NCBI GenBank assembly: GCA_030042575.1
Contig: JASHZK010000384.1
Span: 1-5,211, forward strand
Direction of reading: 5' to 3'
DNA: 5,211 nucleotides
Source of the DNA: Acidimicrobiales bacterium
Lineage (GTDB): Bacteria; Actinomycetota; Acidimicrobiia; Acidimicrobiales; UBA8190
Each line of letters starts with the position of its first letter. Within the stretch, counting starts at the first letter, position 1. Shown piece after piece: positions 1-5,211 of this stretch. The translations under genes were made by a program, and so were the position numbers. The notes beneath the pieces are model-generated. The model did no database searches. It saw only the letters and a list, made by a program, of their open reading frames with translations, and was not told where the DNA came from.

Positions 1-113
1 TGGTCGACGATCACCACCTCCACGGGCTTGCCCGCGAGCGTCCTTGCCGCGGACAGACCGGCGAAGCCCGCGCCCACGACCACCACGCGTTCGACCGACG
101 GTCCCTTCGTCAC
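1..113 (-). CDS. FAD-dependent oxidoreductase, probable type II NADH dehydrogenase, N-terminal fragment (runs off left edge)
   Basis: Only the first 37 codons are inside the window. They begin at a GTG (113-111) and continue past the left edge. The fragment has a beta strand VVVVG, the dinucleotide-binding glycine motif GAGFAGLSAA (about residues 14-23) and a second strand EVVIVD ending in an acidic residue. This is the classic N-terminal FAD-binding Rossmann fold. The pattern GAGFAGLSAAR...VVIVD matches type II NADH:quinone oxidoreductases, single-subunit peripheral membrane flavoproteins that pass electrons from NADH to quinone without pumping protons. Other pyridine nucleotide-disulphide oxidoreductases share this fold, so the exact family is inferred from a short stretch. 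The GTG was chosen because the frame has no closer start before the motif; the Shine-Dalgarno signal before it is weak. The gene starts 28 bp after the E1 stop codon on the same strand, so co-transcription and translational coupling are likely. Confidence 0.75.
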   Translation of the reverse strand, partial: MTKGPSVERVVVVGAGFAGLSAARTLAGKPVEVVIVD

Positions 114-121
114 AGCACCGA

Positions 122-141
122 GATCGGCTCGTGGATCGGCT
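122..141. repeat. short direct repeat between the E1 and NDH-2-like genes
   Basis: On the plus strand the octamer GATCGGCT occurs at 122-129 and again at 134-141. The starts are 12 bp apart and the second copy abuts the E1 stop codon. On the transcribed strand this is two AGCCGATC copies just upstream of the NDH-2-like GTG. It may be an operator or simply chance in GC-rich DNA. No terminator-like hairpin with a T-run is visible here. Confidence 0.3.
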
Positions 142-2382
142 TCAGATCGCCATCAGTCTTCGCGCGGCCGCCGAGATGTCGGCGACCTGCGGGAGTATCG
201 CGTTCTCCAGTGAGGGCTCGTAAGCGACGAAGGTGTCCCTGGCGGCTACACGAGACACCGGCGCATCGAGCGACCAGAAGCAGTGCTCGGTCACCCAGGC
301 CGACACCTCGGCCCCGAAGCCGGCGGTGAGCGTGTCCTCGTGCACCACCAGCAGCCTCCCCGTGCGCTGCACCGACTCGGCTACCAGCTCCTGGTCCCAG
401 GGGGCGACGGTGCGCAGGTCGATGACCTCGGCCGAGTGCCCCTCTCGGGCCAGGCGTTCGGCCGCCTCCAGGGATTTCTGCACGGTCGCCCCCCACGTGA
501 CGATGGTGAGGTCCCGGCCGGGCTGGACCACGGTCCCCTGGCCGAAGAGCACGACCCAACCGGGCGGAGGCATGGGATCGGCGGCGTAACGCTGACGGTA
601 GAGGTGCTTGTGCTCGAGGAACAGCACCGGGTCCTCGGAGGCGAAGGCGCTGCGCAGCAGCCCCACGGCGTCGCGGGCGCGGCTGGGCATGGCCACCTGG
701 AGACCGGGGATGTGGGCGAAGATCACCTCGCCGCTCTGCGAGTGGAAGATGGCCCCGCCCGTGAGGTACCCACCGATGGCCACCCGCACCACGAGCGGGC
801 ACGAGAAGCTGCCGTTGGATCGCCAGCGAATGTTGGCCGCCTCGCTCCGCAGCTGTTGCATGGCCGGCCAGATGTAGTCGAAGAACTGGATCTCGGCGCA
901 GGGGCGCAGGCCCCGCAGGGCCTGGCCGATGCCTCGACCCACGATGTTGGATTCGGCCAGCGGGGTGTTGAACACTCGGGCGGAGCCGAAGGCGCGCTGC
1001 AGCCCGCGGGTCACCCCGAACACCCCGCCCTTCCCCTCGACGGAGTCGAGCACCTCGTCGTCGGCGTCGGCCACGTCCTCGCCGAAGACCCGGATGCGCT
1101 CGTCGGCCGCCATGAGCTCGTGCAGGGTCATGCGGATGGCCTCGGCCATCACCACCGGCTCGTCCGGCTCCCCGGAGGCCGTCGCCCCGGAGGCCGGAGA
1201 GCTCGGCCCTCCCGACGAGACCGATGAGGCCGATGACACCGGTGACACCGATGAGACCGGCGGTGCCATCCCCGCATCGGCCCGCCCCCGAATCACGTTG
1301 TCGGTCACGGTCCTGGGGTCTGGTCGGGGCGCGGCCATCGCCTCCTCGGCCGCCCTGGCTGCCTCCTGGCGTGCTTCGGCCTCGATGGCATCGGCACGGT
1401 CGGCGTCGAGGATGCCGGCGGCCAGCAGGTCCCGGCGGAAGACCACGATGGGGTCGTGGGCGGCCTCGTCAGCCAGTTCGGCGGCCAGGCGGTACTTGGC
1501 CTGCGAATCGGCCGAGGAGTGCGAGTACGGGCGGGTCACCTTGGCGTGGATGAGGCCGGGACCCTCACCGGCCCGGATCCGGGCGATGGTCCGGGCTCCC
1601 TTGGCCCGGCTGGCCGCGTAGTCCCAGCCGTTGACCTTGGTGACGATCAAGCCGCGAAACCCGCGCACCAGTTCGGAGATGGGCGCCGGGGCCTGGTCGG
1701 CGGCGCGTACCGAGATGGCATAGCCGTTGTCGGCCACCACGAAGAGCACGGGCAGGTGCAGGCGGCAAGCGGAGTTGAGGCTCTCCCAGAATTCGCCTTC
1801 GGAGGTGGCGCCCTCACCCAGGGACACATAGACGACCTCGTCACCTCGTGCCCTGCACCCGGGCAGCTGCGGACGCCGGACGATGTAGCGTCCGGCCTCG
1901 GCGCACCCCACCGCCGGGATGCACTGGCTGCCGGTGGGGCTCGACTGGGTGACGATGTTCTTCGCCACGTCGCCGAAATGGCAGGGCATCTGGCGCCCGC
2001 CCGAAGCCGGGTCGTCGGCCGACCCCACAGCCTGGAGCATGAGGGCCAACGGGGTCACACCGAGCGCCAGCACCAACGAGCGGTCGCGGTAATAGGGGAA
2101 GAACCAGTCGTACCCCGGGCGCAGCGAACGGGCCAGCGCCGTGTAGAGGATCTCGTGGCCGGCCCCCGAGATCTGGAAGAACACCCGGCTCTGCTTCTGC
2201 AGCGTGATCTCGCGGTCGTCGAGGGCACGCGACAGGCAAGAGAGACGGAAGTCCTCGACGAGCTCCTCGGGTGGGAACTGCGCCAGCTTGGAGCCGACCC
2301 CGTTGACGGCAGCACGCCCGTGGCCCTCGTCGCGGGTGCTGGCCTTCGACCCGATCCCCCGGGTCGTGGCGGCTTTCGCCAT
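142..2382 (-). CDS. 2-oxoacid dehydrogenase E1, fused alpha and beta subunits (pyruvate or branched-chain type)
   Basis: A thiamine diphosphate-dependent E1 of an oxoacid dehydrogenase complex, which decarboxylates a 2-oxoacid and acylates the lipoyl group of E2 in the cytoplasm. Numbering from the ATG at 2382 gives 746 residues. The alpha half (about 35-370) shows SGAGHE (72-77), FFPYYRD (94-100), GGRQMPCHFGD (128-138), the cofactor motif GEGATSEGEFWE (189-200) ending in DNGYAIS (218-224), and the loop SHSSADSQAKYR (287-298). A Ser/Val/Ala/Pro linker (about 372-409) follows. The beta half shows GEDV (434-437), GGVFGVTRGL (452-461), RVFNTPLAE (469-477), EIQFFDYIWPA (497-507) and GGAIFHSQS (542-550) with the expected active-site histidine. 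A transketolase C-terminal domain follows (about 622-746). Fused E1 chains of this layout are known in several bacterial phyla. The usual GDG...NN signature reads GEG...DN here. An in-frame TTG at 2451 would add 23 residues and overlap rmuC, but those codons look non-coding and no spaced ribosome site precedes it. The substrate (pyruvate or branched-chain acids) cannot be fixed from sequence alone. Confidence 0.93.
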   Translation of the reverse strand: MAKAATTRGIGSKASTRDEGHGRAAVNGVGSKLAQFPPEELVEDFRLSCLSRALDDREITLQKQSRVFFQISGAGHEILYTALARSLRPGYDWFFPYYRDRSLVLALGVTPLALMLQAVGSADDPASGGRQMPCHFGDVAKNIVTQSSPTGSQCIPAVGCAEAGRYIVRRPQLPGCRARGDEVVYVSLGEGATSEGEFWESLNSACRLHLPVLFVVADNGYAISVRAADQAPAPISELVRGFRGLIVTKVNGWDYAASRAKGARTIARIRAGEGPGLIHAKVTRPYSHSSADSQAKYRLAAELADEAAHDPIVVFRRDLLAAGILDADRADAIEAEARQEAARAAEEAMAAPRPDPRTVTDNVIRGRADAGMAPPVSSVSPVSSASSVSSGGPSSPASGATASGEPDEPVVMAEAIRMTLHELMAADERIRVFGEDVADADDEVLDSVEGKGGVFGVTRGLQRAFGSARVFNTPLAESNIVGRGIGQALRGLRPCAEIQFFDYIWPAMQQLRSEAANIRWRSNGSFSCPLVVRVAIGGYLTGGAIFHSQSGEVIFAHIPGLQVAMPSRARDAVGLLRSAFASEDPVLFLEHKHLYRQRYAADPMPPPGWVVLFGQGTVVQPGRDLTIVTWGATVQKSLEAAERLAREGHSAEVIDLRTVAPWDQELVAESVQRTGRLLVVHEDTLTAGFGAEVSAWVTEHCFWSLDAPVSRVAARDTFVAYEPSLENAILPQVADISAAARRLMAI
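1213..1257. repeat. five-unit 9-bp tandem repeat inside the E1 linker
   Basis: On the coding strand this stretch encodes VSS, VSP, VSS, ASS, VSS, which is five imperfect copies of a three-residue unit (linker residues 376-390 counted from the ATG at 2382). Each unit is 9 bp, so gain or loss of a unit keeps the reading frame. It sits between the alpha and beta halves of the fused enzyme, where length changes should be tolerated. The flanking linker is also rich in Ser, Pro, Ala and Gly and is probably disordered. Confidence 0.75.
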
Positions 2383-2385
2383 CGC

Positions 2386-2414
2386 TTTCGACGCTACTCC
2401 CCCAGACGTCGAAA
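2386..2414. promoter_or_regulatory. perfect 8-bp inverted repeat upstream of the E1 ATG
   Basis: The arms TTTCGACG (2386-2393) and CGTCGAAA (2407-2414) are exact reverse complements separated by 13 bp. The element lies in the 55-bp gap between the rmuC stop and the E1 ATG. On the transcript the loop holds a purine-rich GGGGGAG. One stem arm lies between that sequence and the start codon. No T-run follows, so it does not look like an intrinsic terminator for rmuC. It could be a repressor operator or an RNA hairpin affecting E1 translation; no protein is known to me for this motif. Confidence 0.5.
2397..2403 (-). promoter_or_regulatory. possible Shine-Dalgarno sequence for E1, at unusually long spacing
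   Basis: GGGGGAG on the minus strand lies 14 nt upstream of the E1 ATG (2382-2380), longer than the usual 5-10 nt. Folding of the surrounding inverted repeat would shorten the effective distance or tie up the intervening bases. It is the only purine-rich candidate before this ATG. For the alternative TTG at 2451 the nearest GGGAG directly abuts the codon, too close to act, so this site favours the ATG start. Confidence 0.35.
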
Positions 2415-2437
2415 ATGGGGCCTCGGCTTCGGCGTTC

Positions 2438-3817
2438 TCAGGCTTCGGCAACTCCCGGCAACGCCTGTGGCGCCAGGTCGTCGACGACCAGCTCCAACGC
2501 CCGTGCCGCCGGCGCCAGCTCCGGCGTCTGCGGTTGCCTGGGGGCGGAGTCGACCTCCTCGAGCTCGCCGAGCTCCTTGTCGCTCATCCCGACCACGCCC
2601 AGATCCTGGAAGCGGCGGGCCTGGGGGAGCACGCTGCGTTCCAGCGACCCCACCGCCTTGTTGTACGCCTCCACCGCGCCGGCCAGGCCGCGGCCGGCCT
2701 TGGCCAGGTGCTCACCGAAGGCGCACAGGCGCTTGTACAGCTCGCGGCCGATGTCCTGGACCTCGCGGGCGTTCACGGCCACGGCCTCCTGCTGCCAGCT
2801 GGCGGCCACCGTGCGCAGCAGGGCGATGAGGTTGGTCGGGGTGGCCAGCAGCACGTGATTGGCCATGGCGTGCTCGAGCAGTGAGGGGTCGTGCTCGAGG
2901 GCGGCGGCCAGAAGCGGGTCGCCGGGGATGAAGGCCACCACGAACTCCGGGGACGAGTCGAAATGCTGCCAGTAGCCCTTCTTGGAAAGGGCGTCCACGT
3001 GCGTGCGCAATTGACGGGCGTGCGCCTGCAGGTGCGCCCGACGGTCTTCGTCTTCGCCCGACTCGGTGGCGTCGAGGAAGGCCTGCAGAGGCACTTTGGC
3101 GTCGACCACCACGCAGCGGGAGCCGGGGAGGTGCACGACCATGTCCGGACGCAGGCGGCCGTCCGCAGACTCGGTGGTGACCTGCTCGTCAAAGTCGCAG
3201 TGCTCGAGCATGCCCGCCATCTCGACGACGCGGCGCAGCTGCATCTCTCCCCATCGACCCCGGGTGGCCGGCGCCCGCAGGGCGGTCACCAGGTTGCGCG
3301 TCTCCGCCTGTAGCCGTTCTTGCGACTGGGAGAGATGACGGACCTGCTCGGTCAGCCCCGTGTACGCCTTTTGGCGCTCGAGCTCGAGCAGGCGAAGACC
3401 CTGCTCGTACTTGCCCAGCTCCTGGCGCAGCGGCGAGAGCAGTTGCTCGATGGCCTGCTTGCGTTGCTCGAGGTCCCCAGTGGCCACCTGACGGGCTTCA
3501 CGGAGCCGGGCGTCGGCCAGCTCGAGGAACTGGGCGTTGTTGTGGGCCAGGGCCCTGGCGGACAGCTCGGCGAACTCACCGGTCAGTTGACGCCGCGTCT
3601 CCTCCCACGCGCCCTGACGTTCCTGGGCGGCTGTTCGTTCCTGGGCCAGGTTGGCCTCGGCCCGGCTCAGCTCGGTTTGCAGGTCGGCCAGGACGCGGGC
3701 TCCATCCAGCTCGACAGCGGCCACACGGGCGGCCGAGCGTGCGGCCAGCACGAATGCGGTGACGACGGCTCCGACGACGATGCCGCCGATGGAGCCGATG
3801 ACAGTCCACAGGATCAC
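2438..3817 (-). CDS. rmuC: RmuC family protein (putative nuclease-fold, membrane-anchored coiled coil)
   Basis: RmuC proteins are linked to limiting recombination at inverted repeats in E. coli and are described as carrying a restriction-endonuclease-like core. With the GTG at 3817 the protein has 459 residues, a usual length for the family. A hydrophobic N-terminal anchor (about 2-26, ILWTVIGSIGGIVVGAVV) is followed by a Glu/Gln/Arg/Leu-rich coiled coil (about 40-185). The RmuC core then shows GRWGEMQLRRVVEMAGM (187-203), RPDMVVHLPG (223-232) and VVVDAKVPLQAFLDA (237-251), whose DAK fits a D/E-X-K nuclease motif. Next come GYWQHFDSSPEFVVAFIPGD (281-300) and LLATPTNLIALLRTVA (323-338). The C-terminal tail after about 425 is Pro/Ala/Glu-rich and variable-looking. 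An upstream in-frame GTG at 3883 would add 22 residues that fall partly in repeat DNA and have atypical codons. The 3817 start is preferred because it puts the anchor at the N-terminus. The gene ends 55 bp before E1; no functional link to E1 is evident. Confidence 0.93.
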   Translation of the reverse strand: MILWTVIGSIGGIVVGAVVTAFVLAARSAARVAAVELDGARVLADLQTELSRAEANLAQERTAAQERQGAWEETRRQLTGEFAELSARALAHNNAQFLELADARLREARQVATGDLEQRKQAIEQLLSPLRQELGKYEQGLRLLELERQKAYTGLTEQVRHLSQSQERLQAETRNLVTALRAPATRGRWGEMQLRRVVEMAGMLEHCDFDEQVTTESADGRLRPDMVVHLPGSRCVVVDAKVPLQAFLDATESGEDEDRRAHLQAHARQLRTHVDALSKKGYWQHFDSSPEFVVAFIPGDPLLAAALEHDPSLLEHAMANHVLLATPTNLIALLRTVAASWQQEAVAVNAREVQDIGRELYKRLCAFGEHLAKAGRGLAGAVEAYNKAVGSLERSVLPQARRFQDLGVVGMSDKELGELEEVDSAPRQPQTPELAPAARALELVVDDLAPQALPGVAEA

Positions 3818-3829
3818 CGGTCGAAGGTA
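3818..3829 (-). promoter_or_regulatory. tentative -10 element placed for leaderless rmuC transcription
   Basis: On the minus strand TACCTT (3829-3824) fits the actinobacterial -10 pattern TANNNT. It sits six bases before the GTG at 3817, so a transcript would start at or next to the start codon. No good -35 hexamer is seen about 17 bp upstream, and no well-spaced Shine-Dalgarno precedes this GTG. Leaderless mRNAs are common in actinobacteria, but a TANNNT match is frequent by chance, so this is a weak call. Confidence 0.25.
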
Positions 3830-3871
3830 CCGCCTGGGTGTAACAGCGCCGCGGACCCCTGTGCCGGAGAG

Positions 3872-4034
3872 CGACGGCGCCACCCGCCGACGGAGCCGAC
3901 CGTGTCACCCGCCGACTGCCGCCCCTCAGCGTGGGAAAGCCGACCGTGGCGCCGCCCGCCGACGGAGCCGACCGTGGCGCCGCCCGCCGACGGAGTCGAC
4001 CGTGGCGCCGCCCGCCGACTGCCGCCCCTCAGCG
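3872..4034. repeat. mosaic tandem repeat of a ~28-bp GC-rich unit between the MFS gene and rmuC
   Basis: Five adjacent units are visible. The units at 3940-3967 and 3968-3995 are identical 28-mers, beginning CCGACCGTGGCGCC and ending GCCGACGGAG. The unit from 3996 differs by one base at its start and then switches to another ending. The unit at 3896-3939 has a changed middle and the same alternative ending. The unit at 3872-3895 is degenerate, with a 3-bp deletion. The alternative ending is an exact 24-bp match between 3908-3931 and 4011-4034. The unit length is not a multiple of three and there are no unique spacers, so this is neither a coding repeat nor a CRISPR array. The region holds no gene that I can support. 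It overlaps the last bases of the MFS gene and would overlap the N-terminus of the longer rmuC model. Confidence 0.85.
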
Positions 4035-5211
4035 CCGGGACGCCGTCAGCGCGGGCTCGGAGGAGGTTTCGGCGTCGACCCCGGGCTCCGCCTCTTGGTG
4101 GATGTACTTCCCACCCCGCAGCTGCGAGGCGACGGCTGCCACCAGGCTGGCGCCGGCGGCGAAGTCGAAGGCCTCGCGCAGACCGTGCTCGAAGGGGCCG
4201 CTGATCAGGTGGGGGAAGAAGCTCCGTCCCGACAGGTAGGCGGCCGCCGCGTGGGGCATGTGCGTCAGGGTCGGACCGAGAAGCTGCTTCACCGGGTTGT
4301 AGCCCAAGAAGGCGGCGAACAGGCTTCCGACCGCCGGCAGGTGCGCCACCCGTGTGGCGGCCCGAGCGGGAACGCCCTGGGCCACGAGCCCGTGGTAGAG
4401 GGCGTGGGGAAGGGTGGCCGACAGCCCCACGATGATGAGGGTGAAGAAGACGCCGATGGACAGCACCATGGCCGTGGACTGGCCCGTGTTCAACATGCCC
4501 GCGCCCGATCCCCGCTGGTTGGCCGGGAGGCTGTTCATCACCCCGGCCTGGTTGGGGGCGGCGAACACTCCCATACCCAGTCCGACGAGCAACAGGAGCA
4601 GGGCGAAGAGCACGTAGGAGAAGTTGACCGGCAGCAGCTCGAGCAGCAGGAAACCGGCGGCGGCGGTCATCATGCCGCCGGTGGCGAAGGGCCGGGCTCC
4701 GAAGCGGTCGGACAGGAAGCCCGACAGCGGCCCGGCGATGAGGAATCCGGCCGTGAGCGGCAACATGTAGATGCCGGCCCACAGCGGCGTCTGGGCGAAG
4801 TCGTAGCCGTGTTGGGGCAGCCAGATGCCCTGTAACCAGATGACGAGGATGAACATGAGCCCGCCCCGGCCCAGGGCCGACAGGAAGGCGGCGGCGTTGC
4901 CGCACGAGAAGGCGCGGATGCGAAACAGCCGCAACCGGAACATGGGGTGGTCGGTCCTGGTCTCGATGACGGCGAAGATCCCGAGGAGCACCAGCCCTCC
5001 GACCATGGCCCCGAGCACCTTGGGGTTGGTCCAGCCCATGGTGTGGCCGCCGTAGGGGAGCAGACCGTAGGTGATGCCGTAGAGGATGCCCACCAGGCCC
5101 ACGGCGAAGGTGAGGTTGCCCCACCAGTCGATGCGCGCCGGTCTGCGCACACCGCGCTCCTCGAGCTTGAGATAGGCCCACACGGTGCCGAAGAGGCCGA
5201 CGGGAACCGAC
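4029..5211 (-). CDS. MFS transporter, DHA2 (14-TMS, EmrB/QacA-like) family, N-terminus beyond right edge
   Basis: A proton-driven inner-membrane exporter of the major facilitator superfamily; the likely cargo is a drug-like or hydrophobic compound, but the substrate is unknown. The reading frame is open to the right edge, giving 393 residues from SVPVGLFGTVWAYLKL. That stretch matches the segment after TM6 in DHA2 proteins, so about the first five to six helices are missing from the window. An internal GTG at 5183 should not be taken as the start. Visible hydrophobic segments lie at about 35-51, 67-83, 108-125, 143-160, 177-194, 198-217, 245-265 and 350-362. A motif-A-like loop GPLSGFLSDRFGARP (160-174) lies at the second half-repeat, followed by GLGMGVFAAPNQAGVMNSLP (210-229) and RGSGAGMLNTGQS (233-245). 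A long segment before the last helix (about 266-346) contains LFAAFLGYNPVKQLLGP and SFFPHLISGPFEHGL. A short polar tail ends in TASRR, and the TGA at 4031-4029 lies inside the repeat mosaic. Confidence 0.92.
   Translation of the reverse strand, partial: SVPVGLFGTVWAYLKLEERGVRRPARIDWWGNLTFAVGLVGILYGITYGLLPYGGHTMGWTNPKVLGAMVGGLVLLGIFAVIETRTDHPMFRLRLFRIRAFSCGNAAAFLSALGRGGLMFILVIWLQGIWLPQHGYDFAQTPLWAGIYMLPLTAGFLIAGPLSGFLSDRFGARPFATGGMMTAAAGFLLLELLPVNFSYVLFALLLLLVGLGMGVFAAPNQAGVMNSLPANQRGSGAGMLNTGQSTAMVLSIGVFFTLIIVGLSATLPHALYHGLVAQGVPARAATRVAHLPAVGSLFAAFLGYNPVKQLLGPTLTHMPHAAAAYLSGRSFFPHLISGPFEHGLREAFDFAAGASLVAAVASQLRGGKYIHQEAEPGVDAETSSEPALTASRR

Noticed and set aside
283..1227. A 314-codon plus-strand open frame opposite the E1 beta half
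   Set aside because: The composition is Gly/His/Val/Arg-rich without recognisable motifs, and the opposite strand encodes conserved E1 beta motifs throughout.
2383..2437. Intrinsic terminator after rmuC
   Set aside because: The inverted repeat here is not followed by a T-run on the transcribed strand and lies immediately before the E1 start codon, so a regulatory role is more plausible than termination.
2383..2451. TTG start for E1 at 2451, overlapping rmuC by 14 bp
   Set aside because: No properly spaced ribosome site precedes it. The 23 extra codons use atypical third positions and lack any conserved feature, so the ATG at 2382 is preferred, although the longer form is not excluded.
1456..2829. 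A 457-codon plus-strand open frame opposite E1 and rmuC
   Set aside because: It is antisense to two well-supported genes, crosses their boundary and has a low-complexity composition. Long antisense frames are expected at this GC content.
3872..4034. CRISPR array
   Set aside because: The repeats are directly adjacent with no unique spacers of uniform length, and no cas genes are in the window.
3651..4835. A 394-codon plus-strand open frame spanning the repeat region
   Set aside because: It is antisense to rmuC and the MFS gene, and its middle is simply translated repeat DNA (Arg/Pro-rich). The 28-bp unit shifts frame between copies, which argues against selection for a repeat protein.
3814..5181. 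A 455-codon open frame on the minus strand overlapping the MFS gene
   Set aside because: Its product is rich in Arg, Gly, Pro and His with no domain pattern, while the overlapping frame encodes a clear MFS protein with helices and family motifs. It is a frame shadow caused by high GC.

Overview
The window is very GC-rich. Strong third-position GC bias gives long open frames on both strands, but every convincing gene lies on the minus strand. Codon use, GTG starts with little Shine-Dalgarno signal, and the style of the proteins suggest a high-GC actinobacterium, possibly of an Acidimicrobiia-like lineage. That placement is inference; no rRNA or other marker gene is present.

Reading in the direction of transcription (right to left) there are four genes. 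(1) 5211-4029: the C-terminal two thirds of a DHA2-type major facilitator superfamily (MFS) drug/solute exporter, whose 5' end lies beyond the right edge. (2) 3817-2438: rmuC, a membrane-anchored coiled-coil protein with a nuclease-like core. (3) 2382-142: a single-chain 2-oxoacid dehydrogenase E1 in which the alpha and beta subunits are fused through a Ser/Val/Ala/Pro linker. (4) 113-1: the first 37 codons of an FAD-dependent oxidoreductase that looks like a type II NADH dehydrogenase, cut by the left edge. The E1 and NDH-2-like genes are 28 bp apart and probably share a transcript. rmuC and E1 are 55 bp apart, with a perfect inverted repeat in the gap. No E2 or E3 gene for the oxoacid dehydrogenase complex is visible, so these must be encoded elsewhere.

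The only sizeable non-coding stretch is about 3818-4028, between the MFS stop codon and rmuC. Most of it (3872-4034) is a mosaic tandem repeat of a roughly 28-bp GC-rich unit. One unit type includes the last bases of the MFS gene with its stop codon and reappears about 100 bp away. Smaller structures of interest are a five-unit 9-bp repeat inside the E1 linker, an 8-bp inverted repeat with a Shine-Dalgarno-like sequence in its loop just before the E1 ATG, and a short direct repeat before the NDH-2-like gene.

Functionally the genes look like ordinary metabolism (oxoacid oxidation feeding NADH to a respiratory chain), genome maintenance and export. I see no CRISPR array, tRNA, rRNA, transposase, phage gene or clear defence or biosynthetic system. 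The repeat mosaic and the atypical cofactor motif of the fused E1 are the items most worth following up.
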